64,000 nucleotides of DNA from Bifidobacterium ruminantium DSM 6489 (GCF_000770925.1 NZ_JDTK01000008.1:46145-110144), one strand, 5' to 3'; counted from the first letter of the stretch, positions 40,343 through 49,264 are shown. Notes: generated by a model from the letters alone, not told the origin. Numbers and translations are program-made.

Positions 40343-41932
40343 TCACTTGACGATATTGCCGTCGTTCACCTTCGGGTCGTCTGCGGACAGCTGGTCGATT
40401 TGCGGACGATGGCGTTCCAGCAGGGTGAAGGCCATCAGACCAAGACCGGCGCCGATGAACCAGCTGAAGTTCGACAACGCGGTCAAGTCGATGATGCCCA
40501 TCTGCTTGAGAGGGCTTGGCAGTACCGCGCAGCAGATCGACGGAACGCCTGCCAGAATCAGTGCCAGGACCGCGTTCGGATTAAATCCGTTGCGGTACCA
40601 ATAGTGTCCCTTCGGGCTCATGGTGAATAGGTCGTCTACGGCGATGCGCTGATGCGACACGATGAAGTAGCCGGCGATAAGGATGCCGAACAGCGGTCCG
40701 ATGAGAGCGCCCAACAGGTCGAGCGTGTAGTGGATGGCCTGGTCGTTCGAATACCAGTTCCATGGGGTGATGACCACCGATCCGACCGCAGCGATCATGC
40801 CGCCGGTGCGCCAGCTGATTTTCTGTGGATTGACGTGCGAGAAGTCAAAGGCCGGAGAGACGAAATTCGCCACAATGTTGATGCCGACGGTCGCGGTGAC
40901 GAAGGTGACTCCGCCCAGCAGGATCGCGAACGGGGTGTCGATGCGTTCCACAGTTTTGATTGGATCGGTGATCAGTTCGCCGAATACAGGCACGGTCGCG
41001 GAGGCGCAGATGACAGTGAGCAGGGAGAACACCACGAAATTTACCGGCAGTCCCCAGAAATTGCCCTTCTTAACATCCGTATAGGAATCGCAATAGCGCG
41101 AGAAATCGCCGAAATTCAACATCGGACCGGAGAAATACGAGACGACGAGAGCGATGGCGGTGATCATCACTGGAATTGATTCGACGAAGCCCAGCGGTTT
41201 ACCATTCGAAAGATTCAAGTCGATGGCGCCGAATCCGCCTGCGCGTACCACCAAGTAGATGGCGAGGATGAACATTACCGCGTACACCAGCGGGCCGGCG
41301 AAGTCGGTGAACTTGCGGATGGTGTCCATGCCTTTCCAGAACACACACGCCTGGGCCACCCACAGAATGCCGTAGGAGATCCAGCCCAGTGCCGAAAGTC
41401 CGAGGAACGAGTAGTCTTCGGCAAGCGTCCGCGCGCCGGGGAAGAACTTCAGGAAGATGATGTTAAGTGATTCGGAGGCGAGGAATGTCTGCACGCCATA
41501 CCATGCGACGGCGATGATGCCACGGATTATGGCCGGAATATTTGCGCCTTTGACACCGAAGACCGAGCGCATGGTGACGGGGAACGGCACACCTGTGCGC
41601 TGGCTGGGTTTGGCAACGAGATTGACGAGCGCCTGCACGATGACGATGCCGACGATGAGCGCGATGAACACCTGCCAGCTGGCGATACCGAGCGCGAACA
41701 AGCTTCCCGCGGTCACGTATCCGCCGACGGAATGCACGTCTGACATCCAGAATGCGAAAATGTTGTACCAAGACCAGGTCTGCTTCTTGAGAGGGGCGAG
41801 ATCCTTGTTGGCTAGACGCGGGTCGTAGCCGTCTTTGATGGTGGTTTCCGCTTCCTTGGACCGAGGTTTCCTCGGTGCTGTTGTGGTGGAAGAAGACTTT
41901 CCGAATCCTTGGTCGATGATTGTCGCCGTCAT
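40343..41932 (-). CDS. NCS1-family allantoin/hydantoin permease
   Basis: A 529-residue membrane transporter of the nucleobase:cation symporter-1 family with about twelve hydrophobic segments. The N-terminal signature is WSWYNIFAFWMSDVHSVGGY and the family motif NFGDFSRY occurs in the middle. These match PucI and Mhp1-type allantoin/hydantoin symporters. Given the adjacent allantoinase and allantoate amidohydrolase, allantoin is the likeliest substrate. GGGAGG five bases before the ATG gives strong translation. Upstream is a 471-base gap with three operator-like palindromes, so the permease and racemase probably form their own regulated transcript. Confidence 0.92.
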   Translation of the reverse strand: MTATIIDQGFGKSSSTTTAPRKPRSKEAETTIKDGYDPRLANKDLAPLKKQTWSWYNIFAFWMSDVHSVGGYVTAGSLFALGIASWQVFIALIVGIVIVQALVNLVAKPSQRTGVPFPVTMRSVFGVKGANIPAIIRGIIAVAWYGVQTFLASESLNIIFLKFFPGARTLAEDYSFLGLSALGWISYGILWVAQACVFWKGMDTIRKFTDFAGPLVYAVMFILAIYLVVRAGGFGAIDLNLSNGKPLGFVESIPVMITAIALVVSYFSGPMLNFGDFSRYCDSYTDVKKGNFWGLPVNFVVFSLLTVICASATVPVFGELITDPIKTVERIDTPFAILLGGVTFVTATVGINIVANFVSPAFDFSHVNPQKISWRTGGMIAAVGSVVITPWNWYSNDQAIHYTLDLLGALIGPLFGILIAGYFIVSHQRIAVDDLFTMSPKGHYWYRNGFNPNAVLALILAGVPSICCAVLPSPLKQMGIIDLTALSNFSWFIGAGLGLMAFTLLERHRPQIDQLSADDPKVNDGNIVK

Positions 41933-42029
41933 CGTAACCTCCCTTGTGCTGGTTCGTGTTCTTGCAGAGCCTTCGCATATGGTTCACATATGGAATTGCG
42001 ATATTGATTTGTCGATATGTCTATTAACG

Positions 42030-42043
42030 GAAATTTTTATTTC
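42030..42043. promoter_or_regulatory. Operator-like palindrome 1 (GAAAT-N4-ATTTC)
   Basis: GAAAT TTTT ATTTC, perfect 5-bp arms with a 4-base centre. It lies about 100 bases upstream of the permease start. It is the proposed site of the RpiR-family regulator encoded at 48.3 kb. Confidence 0.6.
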
Positions 42044-42052
42044 GTTCTCTAG

Positions 42053-42066
42053 GAAATCTGGATTTC
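42053..42066. promoter_or_regulatory. Operator-like palindrome 2 (GAAAT-N4-ATTTC)
   Basis: GAAAT CTGG ATTTC, where the arms extend to six bases (GAAATC/GATTTC). It is spaced 23 bases centre-to-centre from palindrome 1, about two helical turns, which would allow two dimers on one DNA face. Confidence 0.6.
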
Positions 42067-42202
42067 AATTGGATTGCGGAATGTGCGATTTGGAAATAAG
42101 GACGTCACATTGCGCTTGGCGTGAGCTTGTATTTCTTGGAAAGATGGCGATTGTGTTAACGTCGTTGTAATGTTGCTTCAGGGAATGTGGCATTCAACTA
42201 AT

Positions 42203-42216
42203 GAAATGATTATTTC
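42203..42216. promoter_or_regulatory. Operator-like palindrome 3 (GAAAT-N4-ATTTC)
   Basis: GAAAT GATT ATTTC, with arms extending to TGAAAT/ATTTCA. It has the same spacing as palindromes 1 and 2 and lies about 150 bases further from the permease. Confidence 0.6.
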
Positions 42217-42403
42217 AGTATCGAGTATGTTGTTTGCTGATATGCGTCATTGCATGTCGTTTCAAGGGTGATGTGCGTGCGGTGATGCGTGCGATTGCAA
42301 TCCCGTATCGGTGCGATGGATACGGGATTGCATCGATACGGGACGATACTCGTGCGATTATGGGCTCCGCGCCGACGCAAACCGTCACACGGAATAGCGG
42401 AAT

Positions 42404-44056
42404 TTAGACGGTGCCCGCCGCATGCCGGTACAGTTCCTTGGCTACGCGGATAAGCAGCTTGTCTGATCCGGCCGGTCCGAGCAGGCAAGCTCCGCAAGGC
42501 AGACCCTGCGCGGTCTGCAGTGGGATGTTGACGGCTGGCAATCCACCCACCCCGGCTATGGATGTCAGACGCAACGTGTGCGCGCGTGCGTTCTCGATGT
42601 TTTCCAGATCGCCGTCAGGGATAATCGCAGGTGCCGTCGAAGATGCGGATGGAATGAGCAGGACGTTGTTCCCGAGCAGATTGCGCACTATGGAGCAAGT
42701 TTGCCGTAAACGTCCGAGCCCCTGCTCGTATCGTGCTTGGGGGATATGCGAATCGTATTCGAAACGTGCCGCGATCTCCGGCGCGAGGTCGTCGTAATGC
42801 TTGCCTACCCAATCGCCGTTGTTGCGCCACGCTTCGAAACCGCGCACTGTTTGGAAAATCGACAGGAAATTGTCTAGCATCTGTTCGTCGAACTGCGCTT
42901 GGCCGATACCGTCCAGCATGCCGATCCGTCCGGAGCTCACCGCATCGCATGCGCCGGCGCGAAAACGGGAGAATGCGATGCGTACTTCGGACGTGACGCA
43001 ACCGTCGAGTTTTGGGCATGTCAACAGTTTCGATACGCTTTGCGTGGCATCCTTGTCTGGCATCATCACCTTGCCCACGAATTCCAAGGTCTGCGCGTCT
43101 CTGGTCATCCATCCGACCGTGTCGAAGGATTGGGACAACGGATGCGTCGAATCGAGACTGATGCGTCCGTGCGTGGTGCGGATGCCCCACAATCCCTGAT
43201 ATGAAGCGGGGATTCGAATCGAACCGGCGGTATCGGTGCCCAGTCCGATATCCGCTTGTCCGCAGGCCACTGCCGAGGCGGGGCCCGACGAGGAACCGCC
43301 GCTGACGCATCCAGGTGCCTTCGGGTTCGGCGGCGTGCCATAATGCACGTTCGTTCCGGCTAACGAATAGGCGAATTCGTCGGTTTGCGCGATGCCCTTC
43401 ACGTCGGCTCCGGCATTAAGCAGCAATCGCACCGCGGGGGCGGACGATTCGCATATGGGCGAAGTGCGCAGAAATTCCGGGTTGCCCGCTCCGATCCGTT
43501 GACCCTGCACGGCATACAGATCTTTCACGGCTATGTTCATGCCGGACAGCGGGCCGGGTTTCGCCGCTGCGACAAGAGGAGTCCCGACGATTCTCCAGAT
43601 GCTGCGATCGACCGCGGGCGAAGGATAAGTCAGATGCGCCATGACGATTTTCCACGTATGGTCCGTACCGACGCGTCGCCATACCTGAGTCTGCACCACG
43701 CTGCCACCGGTGACTTTGTCGAACTGCGAGACAATGCATGCGTTCGATTCGTCAAGCTGTCGTGCGATTCGGCGGCGAAGCGTACGTGTCGGCACGTTTT
43801 TGCGGCGCTTGCGGAACGCTGTTATCGCAGTGTGCCCGACAAGCATTCCCCTGCCGTCCGAACGTACGACGGGAATGCCGTCCGGATCCGAAGCGAACAG
43901 GTCGTCAAGCGTGGCCGTGTCGTTCGCCATCAGAGCCCGCTCGTATCGTCGAATCGCGGTGAGCAGGTCGGGGGATAGTGCATTCTCGGCATTGTCGTAG
44001 GCATGCCGCGCGTCTTCGGCACCCTGCGGGGTGTCAAAGGTGAAAATATCGTCCAT
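42404..44056 (-). CDS. AtzH-domain/amidase-signature fusion, candidate oxalurate-processing enzyme
   Basis: A 550-residue two-domain protein. Residues about 20-135 form an AtzH/DUF3225-like, SnoaL-type fold (LTAIRRYERALMANDTATLDDLFA...VVQTQVWRR...WKIVMAHLTYP). Residues about 150-550 are an amidase-signature hydrolase with the full Ser-cisSer-Lys triad: Lys178 in VKDLY, Ser255 in SGGSSSG and Ser279 in TAGSIRIP. The spacing of 24 between the two Ser is typical. In the Klebsiella hpxWXYZ system an AtzH-like protein (HpxZ) and an amidase (HpxX) are separate and linked to oxalurate breakdown. Here they are fused beside ureide genes, so oxalurate or a related carbamoyl amide is the inferred substrate; allophanate or biuret derivatives are alternatives. 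The ATG at 44056 is preferred over an upstream TTG. Confidence 0.82.
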   Translation of the reverse strand: MDDIFTFDTPQGAEDARHAYDNAENALSPDLLTAIRRYERALMANDTATLDDLFASDPDGIPVVRSDGRGMLVGHTAITAFRKRRKNVPTRTLRRRIARQLDESNACIVSQFDKVTGGSVVQTQVWRRVGTDHTWKIVMAHLTYPSPAVDRSIWRIVGTPLVAAAKPGPLSGMNIAVKDLYAVQGQRIGAGNPEFLRTSPICESSAPAVRLLLNAGADVKGIAQTDEFAYSLAGTNVHYGTPPNPKAPGCVSGGSSSGPASAVACGQADIGLGTDTAGSIRIPASYQGLWGIRTTHGRISLDSTHPLSQSFDTVGWMTRDAQTLEFVGKVMMPDKDATQSVSKLLTCPKLDGCVTSEVRIAFSRFRAGACDAVSSGRIGMLDGIGQAQFDEQMLDNFLSIFQTVRGFEAWRNNGDWVGKHYDDLAPEIAARFEYDSHIPQARYEQGLGRLRQTCSIVRNLLGNNVLLIPSASSTAPAIIPDGDLENIENARAHTLRLTSIAGVGGLPAVNIPLQTAQGLPCGACLLGPAGSDKLLIRVAKELYRHAAGTV

Positions 44057-44096
44057 GGTTATTCGATTCCTGTGTGTGTTCAATGGAATGTATGTG

Positions 44097-45446
44097 CTAC
44101 GGGCGCGTGATGATATTGTCCTCTCTGGCTTCGGTGTCTGCGCCCCCGACGAACGTGCGTGTGATCACGCCGTTGAGTGTCATGCCATCGAACGCGCTGA
44201 TTGGATTGCGGCTTTTGAGTGTTGTCGCGTCTACCGTGAACCGTTCGTTCGGGCGGATAACCACCAGATCGGCGCGCTTGCCGGGGGTGATGACACCGCG
44301 GTCGGTGAATCCCGCGAAACGTGCGGTGTTTTGAGACATCCAACGGATGACGTCGGCAAGTCCCAAGCCGCGCTGCAATGCGCTGGTGAGTACCGCGCGG
44401 AAGCCGATCTGCAGACTGGAGACGCCGCCCCAGGCCGTGGCGAGCGTGCCTGACTTCATCTTGGCATCGGCAGGAGAGTGGTCAGTGGCGATGAAATCCA
44501 GTGTGCCGTCCACAAGTCCGCGCCATAGCGCGTCCTGTTCATGCGAGTCGCGGATCGGCGGACAGCATTTGAACGCCGTGGCGTTGTCGGGGATATGATC
44601 GCAATCCAATGTGAGGTAATGTGGGCAGGTCTCCGCGCTGACCGGCAGGCCCTCGGCCTTTGCCTGACGTATCACATCCACGGTCAGGCCGCTGGATACA
44701 TGCAGAATATGGGTGCGACAGCCTGTGCGCGCCACCAAACGCATGACATTGCGTACCGCATCGGCCTCGCATTCGGCCGGGCGCGAATCCGCGAAACTCC
44801 GATAGGAGGAGCCCACCGATCCGGCGTGTTCCGCCAGACCGTGCGGATCCTCCGCATGACAGATGAGCTGTCCGCCGAACGAGGCGATTTCACGCATGGC
44901 CTGTTCCAGCTTGTCGTATGGAAGTGATCCGTATTCGTCGACGCCGCTGGGGGAGAGGAAACATTTGAAGCCGAACACCCCGGCATCCCATAACTCCTTG
45001 AGATGCCCAAGATTCGACTCGTCGACGCCGCCCCAGAACCCGAGTTGCACATGCGCCTTGTGCAGAGCGCAGGAACGCTTAACCTGTAAGGCTTCAACGG
45101 AAAGCGTCGGCGGATTGGAATTGAGCGGCATGTCCAGCACCGTGGTCACGCCTCCGGCTGCGGCCGCTTGGGTGGCGCATTCGAAGCCCTCCCATTCGGT
45201 ACGGCCGGGCTCATTGATATGCACATGGGTATCGACGATGCCGGGAATCAGAACTTCGTCTTCGGACAATCGAAGCGTTTCATCCGCTTCGATTGGCGCA
45301 TCGGCATCATCGAGCATTGCCGTGATGTGTCCGCCGCTCACCGCCACGGTGCCCTGCGTGACGACGTCGTGGGCGAGGATGGCGCCGCGGATGGCCAAGT
45401 TCGCGGATTGGAGATTCGCAAATTCCGTCATATGCCGGCTGTCCAT
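44097..45446 (-). CDS. allB: Allantoinase
   Basis: A 449-residue amidohydrolase-superfamily enzyme that opens the hydantoin ring of (S)-allantoin to give allantoate. The dinuclear metal site is complete: HVH in DTHVHINEPGR, the Lys to be carboxylated in GFKCFLSPSG, His in LICHAEDP, His in THILHVSS and Asp in FIATDHSP. The FKCFLSPSG variant and the ETCPHYLTLD segment fit allantoinase better than dihydropyrimidinase or dihydroorotase. It starts one base after the allC stop, so the two are translationally linked. The amidase fusion follows after 40 bases. Confidence 0.93.
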   Translation of the reverse strand: MDSRHMTEFANLQSANLAIRGAILAHDVVTQGTVAVSGGHITAMLDDADAPIEADETLRLSEDEVLIPGIVDTHVHINEPGRTEWEGFECATQAAAAGGVTTVLDMPLNSNPPTLSVEALQVKRSCALHKAHVQLGFWGGVDESNLGHLKELWDAGVFGFKCFLSPSGVDEYGSLPYDKLEQAMREIASFGGQLICHAEDPHGLAEHAGSVGSSYRSFADSRPAECEADAVRNVMRLVARTGCRTHILHVSSGLTVDVIRQAKAEGLPVSAETCPHYLTLDCDHIPDNATAFKCCPPIRDSHEQDALWRGLVDGTLDFIATDHSPADAKMKSGTLATAWGGVSSLQIGFRAVLTSALQRGLGLADVIRWMSQNTARFAGFTDRGVITPGKRADLVVIRPNERFTVDATTLKSRNPISAFDGMTLNGVITRTFVGGADTEAREDNIITRP

Positions 45447-45447
45447 G

Positions 45448-46737
45448 TCACGCCTCCTCGTCTAATTGCTGGACGCGTTCGACGTTGATGTTGCGGGCGG
45501 CAATGTCGAACACCGCTTGCTCGAATGCCTGCGCGCCATATGCCACATCATCTGCCCTGACCGATTCGTAGGGACTATGGCTGATGCCTCCCTTGCAGCG
45601 TACGTACAGCATCGCGATTGGCAGCAGTTTGGCCACGGCCATGCCGTCATGCCCCGGATAGCTCACCAGTCCGAACGCTTCCTTGCCTTCCGACTGCTCG
45701 ATGCCTTCCTCGATGCAGGAGCGCAGGAACGGGTCGCAATGCACCGCGCTCGCGGTGTGGATCATGGTGTGGCTGACGCTCACTTTGCGGCGGTTGGCGA
45801 TTTCGTCGGCGCGTTTCCAGATGCGGTCGAACACCTTGTCGCGAAGCTGGTCGTTGCCGGCGCGCACGTCGAGGCTGAATGTGGCTTTGCCCGCGATAAC
45901 GTTCACTCCGCCCGGCTCGGCCGAAATCTCGCCCACGTTCGCACGGGTTCCTTCCTGCTGGCTGATTTCGTCGATGGCGCTGATGATTTCCGCGGCGGCG
46001 GTCAGCGCGTCGTGGCGTAGGTCGTACGGTGTCGCGATATGGCTTGACATGCCATCCACGGTGACCACGTACCGGCTTGCCGCGGCAATCGAAGTGACGG
46101 ACGAGAGCGCGCGGTCGCGCTGTTCGAGGATCGGCCCCTGTTCGATGTGGAACTCGAGGTATCCGATGTAGTCCTCACGTTTGCGAGCCGCTTCGCCGAC
46201 CTTGTCCGGATCGAGCCCGAAATCAGCGAACGCCTGCCGCATGCTCACTCCATTGACGTCGGTGCGGTCGAGCCATTCGTCGCGCCAGCCGCCGCCGAAA
46301 GCATAAGAGCCGAGCAGCGTGGCTCCGAATCGCGCGCCTTCCTCGTCGCCGAATCCCAGCACTTCGATGGCGAACGGCAACTCTTTGTTCCTGCCGGTTT
46401 CCGCCAGGTGGACGGCCACCGCGACCGCGGTGACCACGCCGAGTATGCCATCGTATTTGCCTGCATCGGGCACGGAGTCCAAATGCGACCCAAGCACGAG
46501 CGCAGGCAGTCCAGGCTCGCGTCCTTCGAGCCGTCCCACCAGATTGCCCGCTTGGTCGATGTGTGTGGCGATTCCGGCCTTTTCGAGCCATCCCGCCGTC
46601 AACTTATAGGCTTCGGCCATCTGTGGTGACAGATAATCACGTTCGATTCCGCCTTCCATGCTGGTTAGTTCGGCCAGCTGGTCGCAGCGATCAAGGATTT
46701 CATCGGCCGCGTCAACGGCCCATTGTTCTGCGCTCAT
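45448..46737 (-). CDS. allC: Allantoate amidohydrolase (M20 family)
   Basis: A 429-residue binuclear metallohydrolase of the M20/carbamoylase family. It converts allantoate to ureidoglycine with release of ammonia and carbon dioxide. Metal-binding motifs are GSHLDSVPDAGKYDG, GFGDEEGARFG, LEFHIEQGP and the late SHSPYE. The family also includes N-carbamoyl amino acid hydrolases and ureidoglycolate hydrolases. The flanking allantoinase and PucG-like genes make allantoate the best assignment. GGAG seven bases before the ATG supports the start. It sits between the aminotransferase and allantoinase genes. Confidence 0.9.
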   Translation of the reverse strand: MSAEQWAVDAADEILDRCDQLAELTSMEGGIERDYLSPQMAEAYKLTAGWLEKAGIATHIDQAGNLVGRLEGREPGLPALVLGSHLDSVPDAGKYDGILGVVTAVAVAVHLAETGRNKELPFAIEVLGFGDEEGARFGATLLGSYAFGGGWRDEWLDRTDVNGVSMRQAFADFGLDPDKVGEAARKREDYIGYLEFHIEQGPILEQRDRALSSVTSIAAASRYVVTVDGMSSHIATPYDLRHDALTAAAEIISAIDEISQQEGTRANVGEISAEPGGVNVIAGKATFSLDVRAGNDQLRDKVFDRIWKRADEIANRRKVSVSHTMIHTASAVHCDPFLRSCIEEGIEQSEGKEAFGLVSYPGHDGMAVAKLLPIAMLYVRCKGGISHSPYESVRADDVAYGAQAFEQAVFDIAARNINVERVQQLDEEA

Positions 46738-46794
46738 CGTCGTTTCTCCAGAGATTTTGTGTGACTTGTTTTCCTTGTTTGCGACGTGTCCGGA

Positions 46795-48060
46795 TCAGTT
46801 TCCGCTTTCGAACGCCTCGTACACCGCCAGTGCCGCTTCGATGCCCTTGCCGGGGGTCACGGCCACGCCGTTGCGCTCCAACACGTTGCCGAGCGCCGCT
46901 GCGCAGGTGAGGACCGCGTCCTTGCGGGCGTTGCATCCCATCACGCCGATGCGCCAGATGGTGCCCTTGAGAGGGCCGAACGAGGATGCGATCTCCACGG
47001 AGAAGTCGTTGAGCAGCTGCGCGCGTATGGCGGCGTCGTCCACGCCGTTGGGAATCACTACACCGATCACATCGTTCATGCGGTGGCTCTGGTCTCCATA
47101 CAGTTTCAGTCCCATGCCCTCGATGGCGGCGCTCATGGCCATCCCATTGAGGCGATGGCGTGCGATGACATTGTCAATGCCCTCTTCCACGATGATGCGC
47201 GCGGCCTCATGCATCGCATACAGCATGTGCGTGGCTTCGGTATGGTGGTTGAGATGGCGCGGACCCCAGTAATCGAAGATTTGCGGTAGGTCGAAGTAAT
47301 TGCTGCGGATGCGGTTCGTGGTGATTTCCTGCGCACCATCGGCCACGCCGGCCTCGATGCTTTTGCGTTGTTCCATTACGTCCACGGCTCTGTCGGAAAC
47401 CGTGATGGGGGCCATGCCGGACGGTCCTCCGAAGCATTTCTGCATGCCTGTCGTGGCGATGTCGATGCCCCATTCGTCTACCCTGAGGTCGTTGCCGACC
47501 ATCGATGCTGTGGCGTCGGTGTACAGCAGCGCACCGTATTTGTGACAGATGTCGCCCAGACCTTCCAATGGTTGGCACATGGTGGTGGAGGTGTCGCCTT
47601 GCACGGTAGCCACGAGTTTCGGTTTCACTTCGATGATGGCCTGTTCTATCTGTTCGAGAGGAAACACCTCCCCCCACGGACGTTCGATGACATGTACTTC
47701 GGCGTCGCAACGTTCTGCGATTTCCTTGAGCAGCATGCCGAAACGTCCTGCGCAGCAGACCAGCACAGGGTCGCCGGGCGCGATTGTTGACACGAACGCC
47801 GCTTCGATGGCGGAGCGGGAGGTGCCGTCCACCACCATGGTCTGTGTGTTATTGGTTTTGAAAATGGAGCGCAGCATAGTCTGCACCTCGTCCATCGCCT
47901 TGAACATATAGGGGTCGAACTGGCCGACTGTTGGTTTGCTCATCGCGGCCAGTACGCGGGGGTCCACATTGGTTGGGCCTGGGGCCATAAGCAGGCGGTG
48001 CGGAGGATCGAGAGGATCGATCCTTGGTGTTGTTTGCATAGGGTATGCTGTTGTTGCCAT
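46795..48060 (-). CDS. pucG: PucG-type ureidoglycine-glyoxylate aminotransferase
   Basis: A 421-residue PLP enzyme of the class V serine-pyruvate/alanine-glyoxylate aminotransferase family. The N-terminal MAPGPTNVDPRVL is the family signature. The PLP lysine is in TTGMQKCFGGPSG, with the cofactor Asp in LLYTDATAS and the substrate-binding segment NYFDLPQIFDYW. In Bacillus PucG, ureidoglycine donates its amino group to glyoxylate, giving oxalurate and glycine. The position next to allantoate amidohydrolase supports the same role. AGGAG followed by ATGACCAAAATG favours the second ATG (48060). It is the first gene of the minus-strand operon and divergent from the regulator. Confidence 0.85.
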   Translation of the reverse strand: MATTAYPMQTTPRIDPLDPPHRLLMAPGPTNVDPRVLAAMSKPTVGQFDPYMFKAMDEVQTMLRSIFKTNNTQTMVVDGTSRSAIEAAFVSTIAPGDPVLVCCAGRFGMLLKEIAERCDAEVHVIERPWGEVFPLEQIEQAIIEVKPKLVATVQGDTSTTMCQPLEGLGDICHKYGALLYTDATASMVGNDLRVDEWGIDIATTGMQKCFGGPSGMAPITVSDRAVDVMEQRKSIEAGVADGAQEITTNRIRSNYFDLPQIFDYWGPRHLNHHTEATHMLYAMHEAARIIVEEGIDNVIARHRLNGMAMSAAIEGMGLKLYGDQSHRMNDVIGVVIPNGVDDAAIRAQLLNDFSVEIASSFGPLKGTIWRIGVMGCNARKDAVLTCAAALGNVLERNGVAVTPGKGIEAALAVYEAFESGN

Positions 48061-48124
48061 TTTGGTCATCTCCTAGTGGTGCGTGGCGCTGCATGAAGGT
48101 TTTGCTGCTGCCATTGTCGTGATG

Positions 48125-48165
48125 GTTGAATTTCAACATCGGCCAATGTCTGAAATTTTTCATTC
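48125..48165. promoter_or_regulatory. Palindromes in the pucG/regulator divergent region
   Basis: Two palindromic elements lie between pucG and the RpiR gene. GTTGAATTTCAAC (48125-48137) is a perfect 6-1-6 palindrome. GAAATTTTTCATTC (48152-48165) matches eight of ten positions of GAAAT-N4-ATTTC and also contains TGAAA-TT-TTTCA. Either could bind the adjacent regulator. Confidence 0.5.
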
Positions 48166-48285
48166 ATGTTAACGATTGTTTACGGCGGGCGATGAAGAGA
48201 AAAGGAATGCCGATAATTGGAGTATTCTCGATATAAACCAAGGTGATGATTTATTGCGGTATGTGATATGCAAGGAGCATTGGAT

Positions 48286-49209
48286 ATGATATTTGAAAAA
48301 AAGATTTCACAAGCTTCGAATGTTGAAACGTCTACAATGGCAGTGCCGGACGAAGGGGCTGGTGCAGCGGATCTCGGCTTGGTCGCCCGTATCAGGGGTT
48401 CCTACGAATCGCTTACCGCGACGGAGCGTGAGGCGGCGCAATTCATCCTCGGACATTTGACCGACGTGCTGATGTGCAATTCCGTGGAACTGTCACGACT
48501 AAGCGGCATCTCGCAGCCTACGCTCAGCCGTCTGTACCGCAAACTCGGTTATTCGAATGCGGGTGAATTCAGACGCGACGTGCGCCGTATCCACCGTCCA
48601 GGCGCTCCGGAAACCGTGCGAAATGTTCGCTGCGATGATTTGCTTGCCGACCATTTGCTCAGGGATTCGGAAAGCCTGAAACATACGTTTGAGGACATCG
48701 ACCGCGCGCAATTGGATTCCGCATGCCGGGACATGGCCATGGCTCCGCATGTCGCGGTGGTCGGTTACCGCAATGGATATCCCGTGGCGCTTCATTTGCG
48801 TGAACAATTGCTGCAGCTGCGTGGAAACATCGATATTCTCCCGCATCCGGGGCAATCTATCGCAGAGGAATTGACTGACTACTCATCGGACGATGTGGCC
48901 GTCATCGTCGGCGTGGGTCGGCGTCCTCCTTTTTTCGCCCGACTTGTCGACGTGTTACTCGAACGTGGGGTCACCGTGGTGGTAATAGGCGACGTCGCGG
49001 CACGCAATGCCCTTATCGGACGCAACGTCGTCTTCTTCAACGTGGCGTTGAACTCGCATATGCTTTCAAGCTTCACTGCGGCGTTCGCTTTGGTTGCCCT
49101 CTTCGCGGACGAGGTGGGGGAACGTCTCGGAAGCGATGACGTCGACGTGCGGAAGCGCATTGAGGACATCAACGATTGTTTCGAAACGCTTGGCGAGCTT
49201 GGTGATTGA
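48286..49209 (+). CDS. RpiR/MurR-family transcriptional regulator of the ureide genes
   Basis: A 307-residue regulator. An N-terminal helix-turn-helix domain (residues about 20-95: LTATEREAAQFIL...VELSRLSGISQPTLSRLYRKLGYSNAGEFRRD) is followed by a SIS domain (about 145-280) that normally binds a sugar phosphate or other metabolite. It is divergent from the ureide operon, the usual position of a local regulator. The start at 48286 is chosen because AAGGAG lies eight bases upstream; the ATG at 48268 would place that site inside the gene. An imperfect copy of the GAAAT-N4-ATTTC palindrome (48295-48308) overlaps codons 4-8, suggesting self-repression. The transporter gene follows after 55 bases. 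Confidence 0.88.
   Translation: MIFEKKISQASNVETSTMAVPDEGAGAADLGLVARIRGSYESLTATEREAAQFILGHLTDVLMCNSVELSRLSGISQPTLSRLYRKLGYSNAGEFRRDVRRIHRPGAPETVRNVRCDDLLADHLLRDSESLKHTFEDIDRAQLDSACRDMAMAPHVAVVGYRNGYPVALHLREQLLQLRGNIDILPHPGQSIAEELTDYSSDDVAVIVGVGRRPPFFARLVDVLLERGVTVVVIGDVAARNALIGRNVVFFNVALNSHMLSSFTAAFALVALFADEVGERLGSDDVDVRKRIEDINDCFETLGELGD
48295..48308. promoter_or_regulatory. Operator-like element inside the regulator's first codons
   Basis: GAAAA AAAG ATTTC matches nine of ten arm positions of the palindrome found three times upstream of the permease. It overlaps the start of the regulator gene. Coding constraint (EKKIS) could also explain part of the match. Confidence 0.4.
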
Positions 49210-49264
49210 CGGTATAGCGGCGGTCGGCCGGAACCATGGAGGCGAAAACGGGAATGGAGGCATT

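Larger units (their letters stand above)
41933..42403. promoter_or_regulatory. 471-base regulatory gap upstream of the permease
   Basis: There is no credible gene here. The stretch 42000-42260 is strikingly AT-rich for this genome and contains three palindromes of the form GAAAT-N4-ATTTC, listed separately. A GTTAACG half-palindrome lies near 42154. This is probably the promoter region of the permease-racemase transcript and the end of the upstream operon; a terminator for the amidase gene was not found. Confidence 0.7.

Noticed and set aside
42404..44056. Allophanate hydrolase (AtzF) or GatA identity for the amidase
   Set aside because: AtzF has a C-terminal allophanate domain that is absent here, and GatA would accompany gatC/gatB; the N-terminal AtzH-like domain fits the AtzE/HpxX group better.
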